From Novosphingobium sp. (lineage in GTDB: Bacteria > Pseudomonadota > Alphaproteobacteria > Sphingomonadales > Sphingomonadaceae), in contig NZ_JAIEPN010000122.1 of the NCBI RefSeq assembly GCF_019748365.1, forward strand, positions 1-41,724: 41,724 bases of DNA. The letters run 5' to 3'. How positions within the stretch are numbered: the stretch's first letter is position 1; the number at the start of each line of letters is the position of its first letter. Below, piece by piece: positions 1 through 8,909 of this stretch. The notes below the pieces were generated by a model. It was not told the origin of the DNA and ran no database searches. It saw only the letters and a list, made by a program, of their open reading frames with translations. Position numbers and translations under genes: made by a program.

Positions 1-344
1 GTCTGCGCCTCGACGCCCTGCGCCGCATCGACCACCAGCAGCGCGCCTTCGCAGGCGGCGAGGCTGCGGCTGACTTCGTAGGCAAAGTCGACGTGGCCGG
101 GGGTGTCCATCAGGTTGAGCTGATAGGTCTTGCCGTCCTTGCCGGTATAGTCGAGCCGCACGGTCTGCGCCTTGATGGTGATCCCGCGCTCGCGCTCGAT
201 GTCCATGTTGTCGAGCACCTGCTCGCTCATCTCGCGCTCGGAGAGGCCGCCGGTGTACTGGATCAACCGGTCGGCCAGCGTCGACTTGCCGTGGTCAATG
301 TGGGCTATAATCGAAAAATTACGGATCAGCGAAAGGTCGGTCAT
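1..344 (-). CDS. lepA: Elongation factor 4 (LepA), N-terminal part
   Basis: Translational GTPase that acts on stalled or mistranslocated ribosomes in the cytoplasm. The visible part is the first ~114 residues; the rest lies beyond the left edge. It begins [20 protein letters not shown], whose AHIDHGKST is the G1 P-loop, continues with the switch I region ([16 protein letters not shown]) and reaches the G3 motif DTPGHVDF. The start at 344 gives the standard LepA N-terminus, in which the P-loop follows almost at once. The [14 protein letters not shown] wording fits LepA better than EF-G or TypA. It is transcribed leftward out of the window, with 280 bp of non-coding DNA between it and groEL. 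The family call is secure. Domains 2-4 and the LepA C-terminal domain cannot be checked here. Confidence 0.93.
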   Translation of the reverse strand, partial: MTDLSLIRNFSIIAHIDHGKSTLADRLIQYTGGLSEREMSEQVLDNMDIERERGITIKAQTVRLDYTGKDGKTYQLNLMDTPGHVDFAYEVSRSLAACEGALLVVDAAQGVEAQ

Positions 345-399
345 CCGCGCCCGTTAGCAGTGTGCGGGCCCCGAGTCATCAGGGCCGTCCGGGAGGGGG

Positions 400-418
400 T
401 TGACACAGTTGACACTGT
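400..418. promoter_or_regulatory. TTGACAC direct repeat / ACAGT-N4-ACTGT dyad upstream of lepA
   Basis: In the 280-bp gap between lepA and groEL, TTGACAC occurs twice (400-406 and 409-415). A perfect 5-bp dyad, ACAGT-N4-ACTGT (405-418), overlaps both copies. TTGACA matches a sigma-70 -35 hexamer reading rightward, but no convincing -10 hexamer follows at 16-18 bp and no rightward gene follows. The dyad could be an operator for lepA, which starts 56 bp to the left. Regulator unknown. The rest of the gap (345-624) holds nothing else recognisable except a weak dyad near the groEL end (587-593 with 607-613). Confidence 0.25.
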
Positions 419-624
419 CCTGAGGAATAATTGCATTCGATCAGTGGAGCGTTTTTGATCGAGCAGTCCGATCAAAGCCGATTGAGCCCTGGGCGGCAGC
501 GAGAGGGGCCTGGCGAAGCAGAAATTCATCAGCGGAGGATAACAGGGCGCGGCCAATGTAGGACAGTGCTTTGGCGCACAGGGAACGGGGCGGATGCCGC
601 ATGGACCCGCCCCGCCCCGGTGCA

Positions 625-2250
<1,626 letters not shown>

Positions 2251-2289
2251 CTACCTCCTCTCGGATGGGTTGGACGAAAAGGCGCCTGA

Positions 2290-2604
2290 TCAGGCCGCCT
2301 TCTTGAGCTCCGCTGCGGCTTCGATCACGCCGAGGATGTCGCTCTCCTTCATGATGAGCAGGTCCTCGCCATTGATCTTGACCTCGGTCCCGGACCACTT
2401 GCCGAACAGGATCCGGTCGCCTTCCTTGACGGTGAGCGCGATAAGTTCGCCAGCCTCGTTGCGAGCACCGGCGCCGACAGCGATGACTTCGCCCTCCTGC
2501 GGCTTTTCCTTTGCGGTATCGGGAATGATGATGCCGCCGGCCGTCTTTTCCTCGGCCTCGATGCGGCGGACCAGCACGCGGTCGTGCAAGGGTCGGAAAT
2601 GCAT
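2290..2604 (-). CDS. groS: 10-kDa co-chaperonin GroES
   Basis: Heptameric lid of the GroEL chamber. The 104 residues begin [20 protein letters not shown] and carry the mobile loop ([20 protein letters not shown]) that docks on GroEL. They also carry the conserved core [12 protein letters not shown] and the [15 protein letters not shown] strand. The start at 2604 is supported by a GGAGG ribosome binding site (2611-2615) six bases upstream. A longer reading frame exists upstream, but it would run through the promoter and CIRCE operator and lacks GroES similarity. It is the first gene of the leftward groES-groEL operon. Confidence 0.97.
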   Translation of the reverse strand: MHFRPLHDRVLVRRIEAEEKTAGGIIIPDTAKEKPQEGEVIAVGAGARNEAGELIALTVKEGDRILFGKWSGTEVKINGEDLLIMKESDILGVIEAAAELKKAA

Positions 2605-2717
2605 GCATAACCTCCAGTTGCAAAACAATGTGATGAACGCCTCCCCCGCATGACCGGCAGGAGGCCCCCAAGAGCTAGGTGCGGGGAAAATCGGCTTCAA
2701 GGGGCAGCCGCAAATTA

Positions 2718-2744
2718 TTGGCACTCGCCCTACTTAAGTGCCAA
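2718..2744. promoter_or_regulatory. CIRCE operator (HrcA site) and overlapping groESL promoter
   Basis: TTGGCACTC-N9-AAGTGCCAA is a near-perfect inverted repeat with the canonical 9-9-9 spacing of the CIRCE element (consensus TTAGCACTC-N9-GAGTGCTAA). CIRCE is the binding site of the heat-inactivated repressor HrcA. Read leftward, the outer arm supplies a TTGGCA -35-like hexamer and the AT-rich run just past the inner arm (CCAATAATTT) a possible -10. HrcA would therefore cover the promoter. It lies 114 bp upstream of the groES start. hrcA itself is not in the window. Confidence 0.93.
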
Positions 2745-2832
2745 TATTTCAGATACTTGACGGATGCTTCCGAGTGAGGAAGACTGCCATCTGTCCGGTG
2801 CGTGCCGGGGGATGGCCGGGCCGGACCCTTGG

Positions 2833-3162
2833 ATGAAGGGAGCACCTGCCTTGCCTGCCACGCCGCAACTTCCCGCCGTGCCCAGCCCGGATGGAGGCCT
2901 GCGCCTCCGCCTCCTCGGCTATGGGCTGACCACCGCCGAAATCACCTACTACCGCCCCGATCATCCGTGGCTGCTCCAGCTCTATGCATGGCAGGAATAC
3001 GACGAAGCCCCGGACTTTCCGGTGCTCTTCGATTTCCTCGCGTTCTGGCGGCGCGACCTGGGCGCGAAGATCCATTCGGTGCGGATCGCGCATGACCAGC
3101 TGATCCGCCCGGCGGAGTGGCGCGCGGTGGACGGGGTGATCGAGCTGCCCGCGCGGCACTAG
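2833..3162 (+). CDS. usg: Usg family protein
   Basis: Small protein of the alphaproteobacterial Usg family, named from genes found near trp genes. Its biochemical role is not established. The family core runs from GYGLTTAEITYYRPDHPWLL through LYAWQEYDEAPDFPVL and FLAFWRRDLGAKIHSVRIAH to the C-terminal RPAEWRAVDGVIELP. The start is uncertain. ATG at 2833 gives 109 residues, near the usual ~90-100. ATGs at 2812 and 2764 are also in frame, and none has a good ribosome binding site. No trp genes are nearby. It stands alone between the groESL promoter and the sulfatase gene. Confidence 0.85.
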   Translation: MKGAPALPATPQLPAVPSPDGGLRLRLLGYGLTTAEITYYRPDHPWLLQLYAWQEYDEAPDFPVLFDFLAFWRRDLGAKIHSVRIAHDQLIRPAEWRAVDGVIELPARH

Positions 3163-3240
3163 AGCCGCAAAACTCGTGGACGCCGCCGCAGTCGCCATCT
3201 AGCCATGGCGGTCTGTTCCCTGCTGCGGAGACGGCACGCG

Positions 3241-4656
3241 ATGGCCCCTGCCCCCATGTTGACCCGCCGCGCGGCGCTGGCCGGAAGCGCTGCGAGTGCC
3301 GCCCTGCTCGGCGCGCCAGCACTGGCGACGACGCCTTTGGTGCGTCGGCCCAACGTGCTCTACATCATGGCCGACGACATGGGGTTCGCGGACCTCTCAT
3401 GCTATGGCCGCACCGATTACGCCACGCCGCGGATCGATGCGCTGGCGCGCGAGGGGCTGCGGTTTACCAGCGCTTATGCCAACAGCTGCGTATGCACCGC
3501 GACACGCGTGGCGCTGATCACCGGGCGCTATCAGTACCGCCTCCCCATCGGGCTGGAGGAGCCGCTGGCCGGGCGCGACGATGTGGGGCTGCCGCCGGGC
3601 GAGCCGACGCTGCCCGCGCAGATGAAGGCGGCAGGCTATGCCACATCGCTTATCGGCAAGTGGCATCTGGGGAGCCTCCCCGCGTTCGACCCGCTGAAGA
3701 GCGGCTATGACCGCTTCTGGGGCATCCGCAGTGGCGGCGTCGATTATTACACGCACAAGGGGACCGACGGGAAACTCGACCTGTGGGACGGGCCGACGCC
3801 GGTGGACAAGGCTGAGTACCTGACCGACCTCTTGGCCGAGCAGGCCATTGCCGGGATCACGGCGGGGGCGCAGCAGGCCAAGCCGTGGTTCATGAGCCTG
3901 CACTTCACCGCGCCGCACTGGCCGTGGGAAGCGCCGGGCGATCTGGCGGAAGCGCGGCGGCTGGAAGCTTCGCCCGATCGCGAGGCGCTGATGCATTATG
4001 ACGGTGGCGCGCTGGAGACTTATGCGAAGATGGTCGGGCGGCTCGACTATCAGGTCGGTCGCGTGCTCGATGCGCTGGCGGCTTCGGGGCAAGCGGACAA
4101 CACCATCGTCGTCTTCACCAGCGACAACGGCGGCGAGCGGTTTTCCAGCACCTGGCCGTTCAGCGGGCGCAAGACCGAACTGCTTGAAGGCGGCCTGCGC
4201 ATCCCCGCGATTGTGCGCTGGCCGGGGGTGACAAAGCCCGGCTCCACCAGCGACGCGCAAGTGATCTCGATGGACTGGCTGCCGACCTTTCTGGCGGCGG
4301 CAGGCGCGGCGCCCGATGCCGCGCGCGCGCCGGACGGGATCGATATCCGGCCCGCGCTGACCGGCGGCGTGCTACCCGAACGCGCGCTGTTCTGGCGCTA
4401 CAAGAACCATGGCCAGCAGGCCGTGCGGCGCGGCCGATGGAAGTACCTCAAGATCGGCGAGCAGAGCTACCTGTTCGACGTGGTGGCCGATCCGATGGAA
4501 CGCGCGAACCTGAAAGCGCGCGAGCCGGAGGTGTTCAAGGCGCTGGCGGCGGCGTGGGCGGCGTGGGACAAGACGATGCTGCCGCTCGATCCCAAATCCT
4601 ACACGCATGGGATCACCGCGAAGAACCTCGCGGACCACTATGGGGTGGTAGACTAG
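3241..4656 (+). CDS. Tat-exported sulfatase
   Basis: Type I arylsulfatase-like hydrolase of sulfate esters, predicted to act in the periplasm. A twin-arginine signal (LTRRAALAGSAASAALLGAPALA, residues ~7-29) precedes the catalytic domain. Metal-ligand aspartates sit in MADDMGFADLS (D45, D46). The formylglycine motif is C85-T-A-T-R89 followed by VALITGR, with Ala where most sulfatases have Pro. GKWHLG (K140-H142) and FTSDNGG complete the active site. The ATG at 3241 puts the Tat motif near the N-terminus and gives 471 residues; an in-frame ATG at 3205 lacks a ribosome binding site. Activity would need a formylglycine-generating enzyme or anSME, not seen here. It meets the GST gene tail to tail, sharing 4 bp of stop codons. 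Substrate unknown. Confidence 0.92.
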   Translation: MAPAPMLTRRAALAGSAASAALLGAPALATTPLVRRPNVLYIMADDMGFADLSCYGRTDYATPRIDALAREGLRFTSAYANSCVCTATRVALITGRYQYRLPIGLEEPLAGRDDVGLPPGEPTLPAQMKAAGYATSLIGKWHLGSLPAFDPLKSGYDRFWGIRSGGVDYYTHKGTDGKLDLWDGPTPVDKAEYLTDLLAEQAIAGITAGAQQAKPWFMSLHFTAPHWPWEAPGDLAEARRLEASPDREALMHYDGGALETYAKMVGRLDYQVGRVLDALAASGQADNTIVVFTSDNGGERFSSTWPFSGRKTELLEGGLRIPAIVRWPGVTKPGSTSDAQVISMDWLPTFLAAAGAAPDAARAPDGIDIRPALTGGVLPERALFWRYKNHGQQAVRRGRWKYLKIGEQSYLFDVVADPMERANLKAREPEVFKALAAAWAAWDKTMLPLDPKSYTHGITAKNLADHYGVVD

Positions 4657-5276
4657 GCCGCTCCCTGCGCCGCCTTTGCCGCAACGAAGCCGGGGCGCGC
4701 GGTGGCCCGATCCCAATAGGCCGCGATTTCCGGGCTGAACTTGTAATCGAGCCCCAGGTCCTTCGCGAGGAGCAGCGCGTAGACGGTGCACAGATCCGCC
4801 ATGGTGAAGCGCCCGGCGCAAAGCCATTCGCGGCCATCGGACAGCGCGCGGGTGAGGTGCTTGAGGCGCGAGAAGAACCACTGCGTGTAATCGTCGGCGG
4901 CCTGCTGCAGGCGGCGCTCTTCGGGTTCGAGACGGGTGTAGCGCAGGATGATGGTCTGCGGGAACGTGAGCGTCGCCTCGCTGCGGTGGAGCCAATCGAG
5001 CCAGAGGCCGTAGTCGCGCTCATCCGGGGTGACGGCCAGCGGCGTGGGGCCGTAGCGTGTGGCGAGATACTGCGGGATCGCGCTGGATTCCGTCATCCGC
5101 GTGGTGCCGTCGACCAGGAGCGGGATCGTGCCGAGCGGGTTCTGCTCGAGGTATTCGGGCGCAAGGAACCGCGGGGGGAACGGCAGCGTGTGCAGCTTGT
5201 AGGCGAGGCCCATTTCCTCCAGCGCCCAGAGCGCGCGGAACGAGCGGGCATCGCGGCAGTGGTAGAGTTCGATCAT
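4653..5276 (-). CDS. Glutathione S-transferase family protein
   Basis: Cytosolic GST fold, likely conjugating or isomerising electrophilic substrates with glutathione. The N-terminal thioredoxin-like domain (residues 1-80) shows CRDARSFRALWALEEMGL, the cis-Pro loop LGTIPLLVD and the glutathione-contacting ESSAIPQYLA. The C-terminal helical domain includes the conserved FTMADLCTVYALLLA motif (residues ~157-172). Length 207 residues is typical. It starts 4 bp upstream of nothing on its own strand except the flavoprotein gene, whose stop at 5281 is 4 bp before this start. The two are therefore probably cotranscribed leftward. Substrate cannot be predicted. Confidence 0.92.
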   Translation of the reverse strand: MIELYHCRDARSFRALWALEEMGLAYKLHTLPFPPRFLAPEYLEQNPLGTIPLLVDGTTRMTESSAIPQYLATRYGPTPLAVTPDERDYGLWLDWLHRSEATLTFPQTIILRYTRLEPEERRLQQAADDYTQWFFSRLKHLTRALSDGREWLCAGRFTMADLCTVYALLLAKDLGLDYKFSPEIAAYWDRATARPGFVAAKAAQGAA

Positions 5277-5280
5277 GGCC

Positions 5281-7167
5281 CTAGATCAGCCCCCGGCTGA
5301 TCAGGCATTCCTGCACGGCGCGTTCGCCCATGTCGATCGCGGTGTTGGTGAAGGCGCTGCCGGAGGCATCGGCATTGGCGATGGCGATGCGGCCAAAGGT
5401 CTGGCGGCCGATCACGTGGGGGCGCAGTTCATCGGGCACATCGGGATCGCCGAGTGTGTCGTAAGTATAGGCATAGCCGTGCGGCCAGCGGTTGACGGTG
5501 ATTGCGGCGATATCGCGCGCGGCATTGAATCCGGCGCCGCCCAGCATGCGCTGTAGCTGGCTGCGGATCTCGCGCTCGATCGTGGTGTAGTCCTCGGCCA
5601 GCATGGCAGCGCGGCCAAGGCGGTTCTGCTCCTTGCGCGGGAGGCCGGGCTGGTTCGGGTTGCGGGTCATGTGGATCACCACCGGCTCGTCGGGCGTGAG
5701 CGCGCTCTTGTACCCTCCGATATCCATCGGCGTATCGAGCGAGGCGCCGATATGGTAGCCGTTGGGCGCAGAGATCGACTTGACGCCGAGCTTGGCCCAG
5801 GGGCGCCAGTGCTTCAGCAGCACGTTGGTATACTGCATCGGCACCTTCGAGGCATAGTGCAGCGCGTCCTTCTGTGTCTGCGGCAGATCGGGGACGATGA
5901 ACGGGATCACCATGTTGAAGCAGGCCATGATGCAGTTGGCCCCCGTCACCGCCACGCGCTTGCCATCCTTCACGTAGACCACCCGCACGGCCTTCTCGGT
6001 CTGGCGCGCGGGCTTGCCGATATGTTCGGCGCGGATCACCATGCTGGAGAGGCGGATGCGCGTGGGGTTCGCCGGATTATCAAGCGCGGCGTAGCGCGCG
6101 GGCGCGAGGACAACGCTTTCCTGATCGAGCTTGTCTGAAGGAAACACGCCCGGCACCAGCCGGCTGACGAGCAGGCGCGCGACGGTCGCGTTGCCATCGG
6201 GCCAGTGGAAATGCTGCGCTTCGGCGGTGATCTGCTGCGGCAGGTCCATCCCCGCAAAGCCCGGCATGCGCCCGCCGAGCGCGGCTTCCCACGCAGGCAG
6301 CGTATCGACGCGCTTGTTGTTGCGGAAGTAGTGGCCGGCAAAGAACGGCAGGCTGGCGGGCAGCACGCCCACGTGCTTCACGAGGTAATCCTGATAGCTG
6401 ATATGGCGCAGATACTCCGCGCGCGCCTCGGGCGACATGTCCGGCAGGTAGTTCTTCTTCTCGGTGTAGAGCCGGGTGAGGTCCGCCCGCACCGCGCCCG
6501 TCAGCGGGGCTTCGGCGAAGAACTGCGGCCACGGCTTCTTGCCGGTGCCGGTGACGAGCTTGTCGGCAAGGAAGTGCTCCTTGTCGAAGAAGGTGGCCGA
6601 GCCGAGCCCGTCGTAAGCCTTGGTTTCGTAGCGGTGATAACTCGTCAGATCGACGCCGAGATCGGCCAGCAGCTTCTTCGAGGTGAAGCTGTAGGGGAAC
6701 GGCGATTCGATGCTCATCGTGCCGCCATAGGCAAGGATCTTGCGGCCTTCGTACGTGAACTCGTTGCGCTTGGCGTGGCCGCCGAAATCGTCGTGGTTGT
6801 CGATGATGAGGATCTTGCGATCATCCCCCAGCGCCTGCCGGTAGAAATAGGCTGCAGCGAGGCCCGAAATGCCGCCGCCAACGATGACGAGATCATAGTG
6901 CTCGCCGCTGTCATCCGCCGCGAGGGTGCCGTTGAAATCGCCGTCGCGCGCCATGTGCGCGGCTTCGAACGAGCCGGGATATTGGCCGCGCAGGCCGGTC
7001 AGGCTTGGCGGATAATCGGCAGAGCCAGTCGGCGCCGCCGCTGGTGCCGCTTCGGCCATCGCCTTGGGCGCCGCTGCCAGAGCCGCGCTTGCCGCGACGC
7101 CGCCGATGAAATCACGCCGCGCGATCGGCAGATGGAGCCCGAGTTCCTTGTCCGACCATTCGCCCAT
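5281..7167 (-). CDS. Tat-exported FAD oxidoreductase, spermidine dehydrogenase-like
   Basis: Flavin amine-oxidase-type dehydrogenase predicted to be exported folded. The N-terminal twin-arginine signal (PIARRDFIGGVAASAALAAA) is followed by YPPSLTGLRGQYPGSFE. The dinucleotide-binding segment DLVIVGGGISGLAAAYFYR carries GxGxxG at residues ~97-102, and DNHDDFGGHAKRNEF follows. This N-terminal wording resembles the SpdH spermidine dehydrogenase family of Pseudomonas, but polyamine oxidation is an inference. The ATG at 7167 is preceded by GGGAG and places the Tat motif correctly, giving 628 residues. A much longer frame extends upstream but overlaps the divergent secreted-protein gene and has no homologous look. 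It lies 4 bp ahead of the GST gene, so the two likely form an operon. Confidence 0.82.
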   Translation of the reverse strand: MGEWSDKELGLHLPIARRDFIGGVAASAALAAAPKAMAEAAPAAAPTGSADYPPSLTGLRGQYPGSFEAAHMARDGDFNGTLAADDSGEHYDLVIVGGGISGLAAAYFYRQALGDDRKILIIDNHDDFGGHAKRNEFTYEGRKILAYGGTMSIESPFPYSFTSKKLLADLGVDLTSYHRYETKAYDGLGSATFFDKEHFLADKLVTGTGKKPWPQFFAEAPLTGAVRADLTRLYTEKKNYLPDMSPEARAEYLRHISYQDYLVKHVGVLPASLPFFAGHYFRNNKRVDTLPAWEAALGGRMPGFAGMDLPQQITAEAQHFHWPDGNATVARLLVSRLVPGVFPSDKLDQESVVLAPARYAALDNPANPTRIRLSSMVIRAEHIGKPARQTEKAVRVVYVKDGKRVAVTGANCIMACFNMVIPFIVPDLPQTQKDALHYASKVPMQYTNVLLKHWRPWAKLGVKSISAPNGYHIGASLDTPMDIGGYKSALTPDEPVVIHMTRNPNQPGLPRKEQNRLGRAAMLAEDYTTIEREIRSQLQRMLGGAGFNAARDIAAITVNRWPHGYAYTYDTLGDPDVPDELRPHVIGRQTFGRIAIANADASGSAFTNTAIDMGERAVQECLISRGLI

Positions 7168-7281
7168 GCCTGCGTCTCCCGATCCTGTCTGGCGCCTTGC
7201 CATGATTTGTAATCGCAAAGTGGCCTTGCGCAATCGCGCAATTTGCGGCCTCTTCTGAGGAACCTCGACAGGAGACCACCG

Positions 7282-7806
7282 ATGTTGCGTCCGCTGCTTG
7301 CCGCCACCCTTTTCGCCGTTGCCGCACCCGTTGCGGCGCAGACTGCCGTATCGCCCGCCGATACCTGCCGCAACGATCCCAAGTTCCGCGAGCAGGATTT
7401 CACGCTGGGCAGCTGGGACGTCTACACCGGCGAGAAGAAGACCGACGAAGTGACGATGACGCTGATCCTCAACGATTGCGTGATCGAGGAGCACTGGAAG
7501 AAGACCGACGGCAGACCCACCGGCAATGGCATCGGCCTGTTCAACTATTCGCGGCTGCTGGGATCGTGGGGCTATACCTGGGCGACCGACGACGGCGCGG
7601 CGACGGTGTTTCGCGGCAACCTCGTGAAGCCGGGCGAGATGCGTTACGTAACGGAAAAGCCGCTGCCCGGCGGAAAAGTGCGGCTGCGGCACTGGACGCT
7701 CTATGCGATGCCGGATGGCACGGTCCGCGAGCTGGCCATCGGCACCGAGGATGGCGGCAAGACCTGGACGACCGATTACGACCTCAAGTGGGTGCGGAAG
7801 AAGTAG
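7282..7806 (+). CDS. Secreted DUF1579-like (lipocalin-fold) hypothetical protein
   Basis: A 174-residue protein with a Sec signal peptide (MLRPLLAATLFAVAAPVAAQ). The mature part reads FTLGSWDVYTGE, LNDCVIEEHWKK, GNGIGLFNYSRLLGSWGYTW and FRGNLVKPGEMRYV. This pattern of WDV, CxxEEHW and a G-W strand is common to secreted DUF1579-type proteins. No catalytic residues are known for the family. Two cysteines (in PADTCRND and NDCVIEE) could form a disulfide. AGGAGA six bases before the ATG supports the start. It is divergent from the flavoprotein gene (114 bp between starts) and ends 10 bp before the end of the convergent phosphatase-like gene. Confidence 0.7.
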   Translation: MLRPLLAATLFAVAAPVAAQTAVSPADTCRNDPKFREQDFTLGSWDVYTGEKKTDEVTMTLILNDCVIEEHWKKTDGRPTGNGIGLFNYSRLLGSWGYTWATDDGAATVFRGNLVKPGEMRYVTEKPLPGGKVRLRHWTLYAMPDGTVRELAIGTEDGGKTWTTDYDLKWVRKK

Positions 7807-7815
7807 CGTCGCTCT

Positions 7816-8895
7816 TCAGCGCCCCGTGAAGAACGGGAGCGGCGCCCCTGCCCCCGCGTCGAACGCCTGCCAATCCTCGCCCAGCGCGGTGAGGGCGCTG
7901 GCGGCGATCTGGTTCTGGCCGAGGCAGGCGCTGCCCAGCGGCGCATCGTGCACGCCGGGACCAATCGCGGCGAACCAGATTTGTTCGGAGCCCGGGAAAC
8001 CGGCGGGATCGGGAATGGTGAAGCCGGCGGGATCGAGCCGCACCGATTCGGCGCTGCCATGTTCGGTCCAGGCCGCGCCCGGTGCACTGCCGCGGCCATG
8101 GTCGGTCGTCACGATCAGCGTGGTCTTGCCGCGATAGGCGGGATCGGCCTCCACCAGCCGCCACAGTTCGGCGAGGAAATCGTCGTTGCGGTTCATCGCG
8201 CTCAGCGTGTCGTCATAGCGGCCCATGTGGGCGAATTCGTCAGTATCGCCGAGGCCCACATAAAGCACGCGCGGCTTCTGCACGCGCAAGGCATCGAGCG
8301 CGGCGCGCATCGTCAGCGTCTCGGTGGGGTAGCGGCCGGCGAAGCCCGGATTGACCGGCACGCCGCTGCGCTGGTCGTTGATGATGAAGGGGAAGACGTC
8401 CCAGTTGCCGAAGGCAAGCACCTTGCCCACGAAACCGGGGCGGCGGGCCAGCCATTCGAAGAACGTAACGTTACGGTTCAGGACCTTGTCGTTGCTGGTG
8501 ATCGCGGGGTCGGCGCGGCCGGTGAAAATCTCGTTGTAGCCGGGGTAGGAGAACCACATCGCATTGGTGACGGCCATGCACTGGGCTTCATCGCGGTTGC
8601 CGACAAGAATGCCGCCCTTCGCTGGCAGACTGTGGAGGAACGGCATGAGCGCCCCGCCTGCGGCCCCCTTCTTCGCGCCGGGCCCGCTGATCCACGCCTT
8701 CTCGATGACGTCCTTCATGTCGGGATGGGTGAAGCGCTTGTCGTCCACCAGCGCCTTGTCCGGCCCGCGAAACACATCCTGCCAGCGCGTGCCGTCCATG
8801 GTGACGAGGATCAGGCGCTGATCCGCAGCGGGCGCCTCGGCGCGGGCGAGCGCGGGGAGGAGCAGCAGCGCAAGCGCCATAAGCGAACGGATCAT
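7816..8895 (-). CDS. Secreted alkaline phosphatase-superfamily hydrolase
   Basis: Metal-dependent phosphomonoesterase or phosphodiesterase of the alkaline phosphatase/NPP superfamily, predicted periplasmic. A Sec signal (SLMALALLLLPALARAEA) precedes LILVTMDGTRWQDVFRG, which holds the first metal Asp (D34). The likely nucleophile is Ser116 in WFSYPGYNEIFTG. The remaining ligands are in GLGDTDEFAHMG, VTTDHGRG and WTEHGS. Start 8895 has GGGAG at good spacing; an in-frame ATG at 8910 overlaps the TonB receptor stop by one base and is the alternative. Length is 359 residues. It is immediately downstream of the TonB receptor on the same strand, suggesting co-transcription and processing of whatever that receptor imports. 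Substrate unknown. Confidence 0.88.
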   Translation of the reverse strand: MIRSLMALALLLLPALARAEAPAADQRLILVTMDGTRWQDVFRGPDKALVDDKRFTHPDMKDVIEKAWISGPGAKKGAAGGALMPFLHSLPAKGGILVGNRDEAQCMAVTNAMWFSYPGYNEIFTGRADPAITSNDKVLNRNVTFFEWLARRPGFVGKVLAFGNWDVFPFIINDQRSGVPVNPGFAGRYPTETLTMRAALDALRVQKPRVLYVGLGDTDEFAHMGRYDDTLSAMNRNDDFLAELWRLVEADPAYRGKTTLIVTTDHGRGSAPGAAWTEHGSAESVRLDPAGFTIPDPAGFPGSEQIWFAAIGPGVHDAPLGSACLGQNQIAASALTALGEDWQAFDAGAGAPLPFFTGR

Positions 8896-8909
8896 CACCC
8901 TATCTCCCA

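Noticed and set aside
7168..7692. Upstream extension of the flavoprotein frame to 7692
   Set aside because: It would bury the Tat signal 175 residues inside the protein and overlap the divergent secreted-protein gene; the ATG at 7167 has a ribosome binding site.
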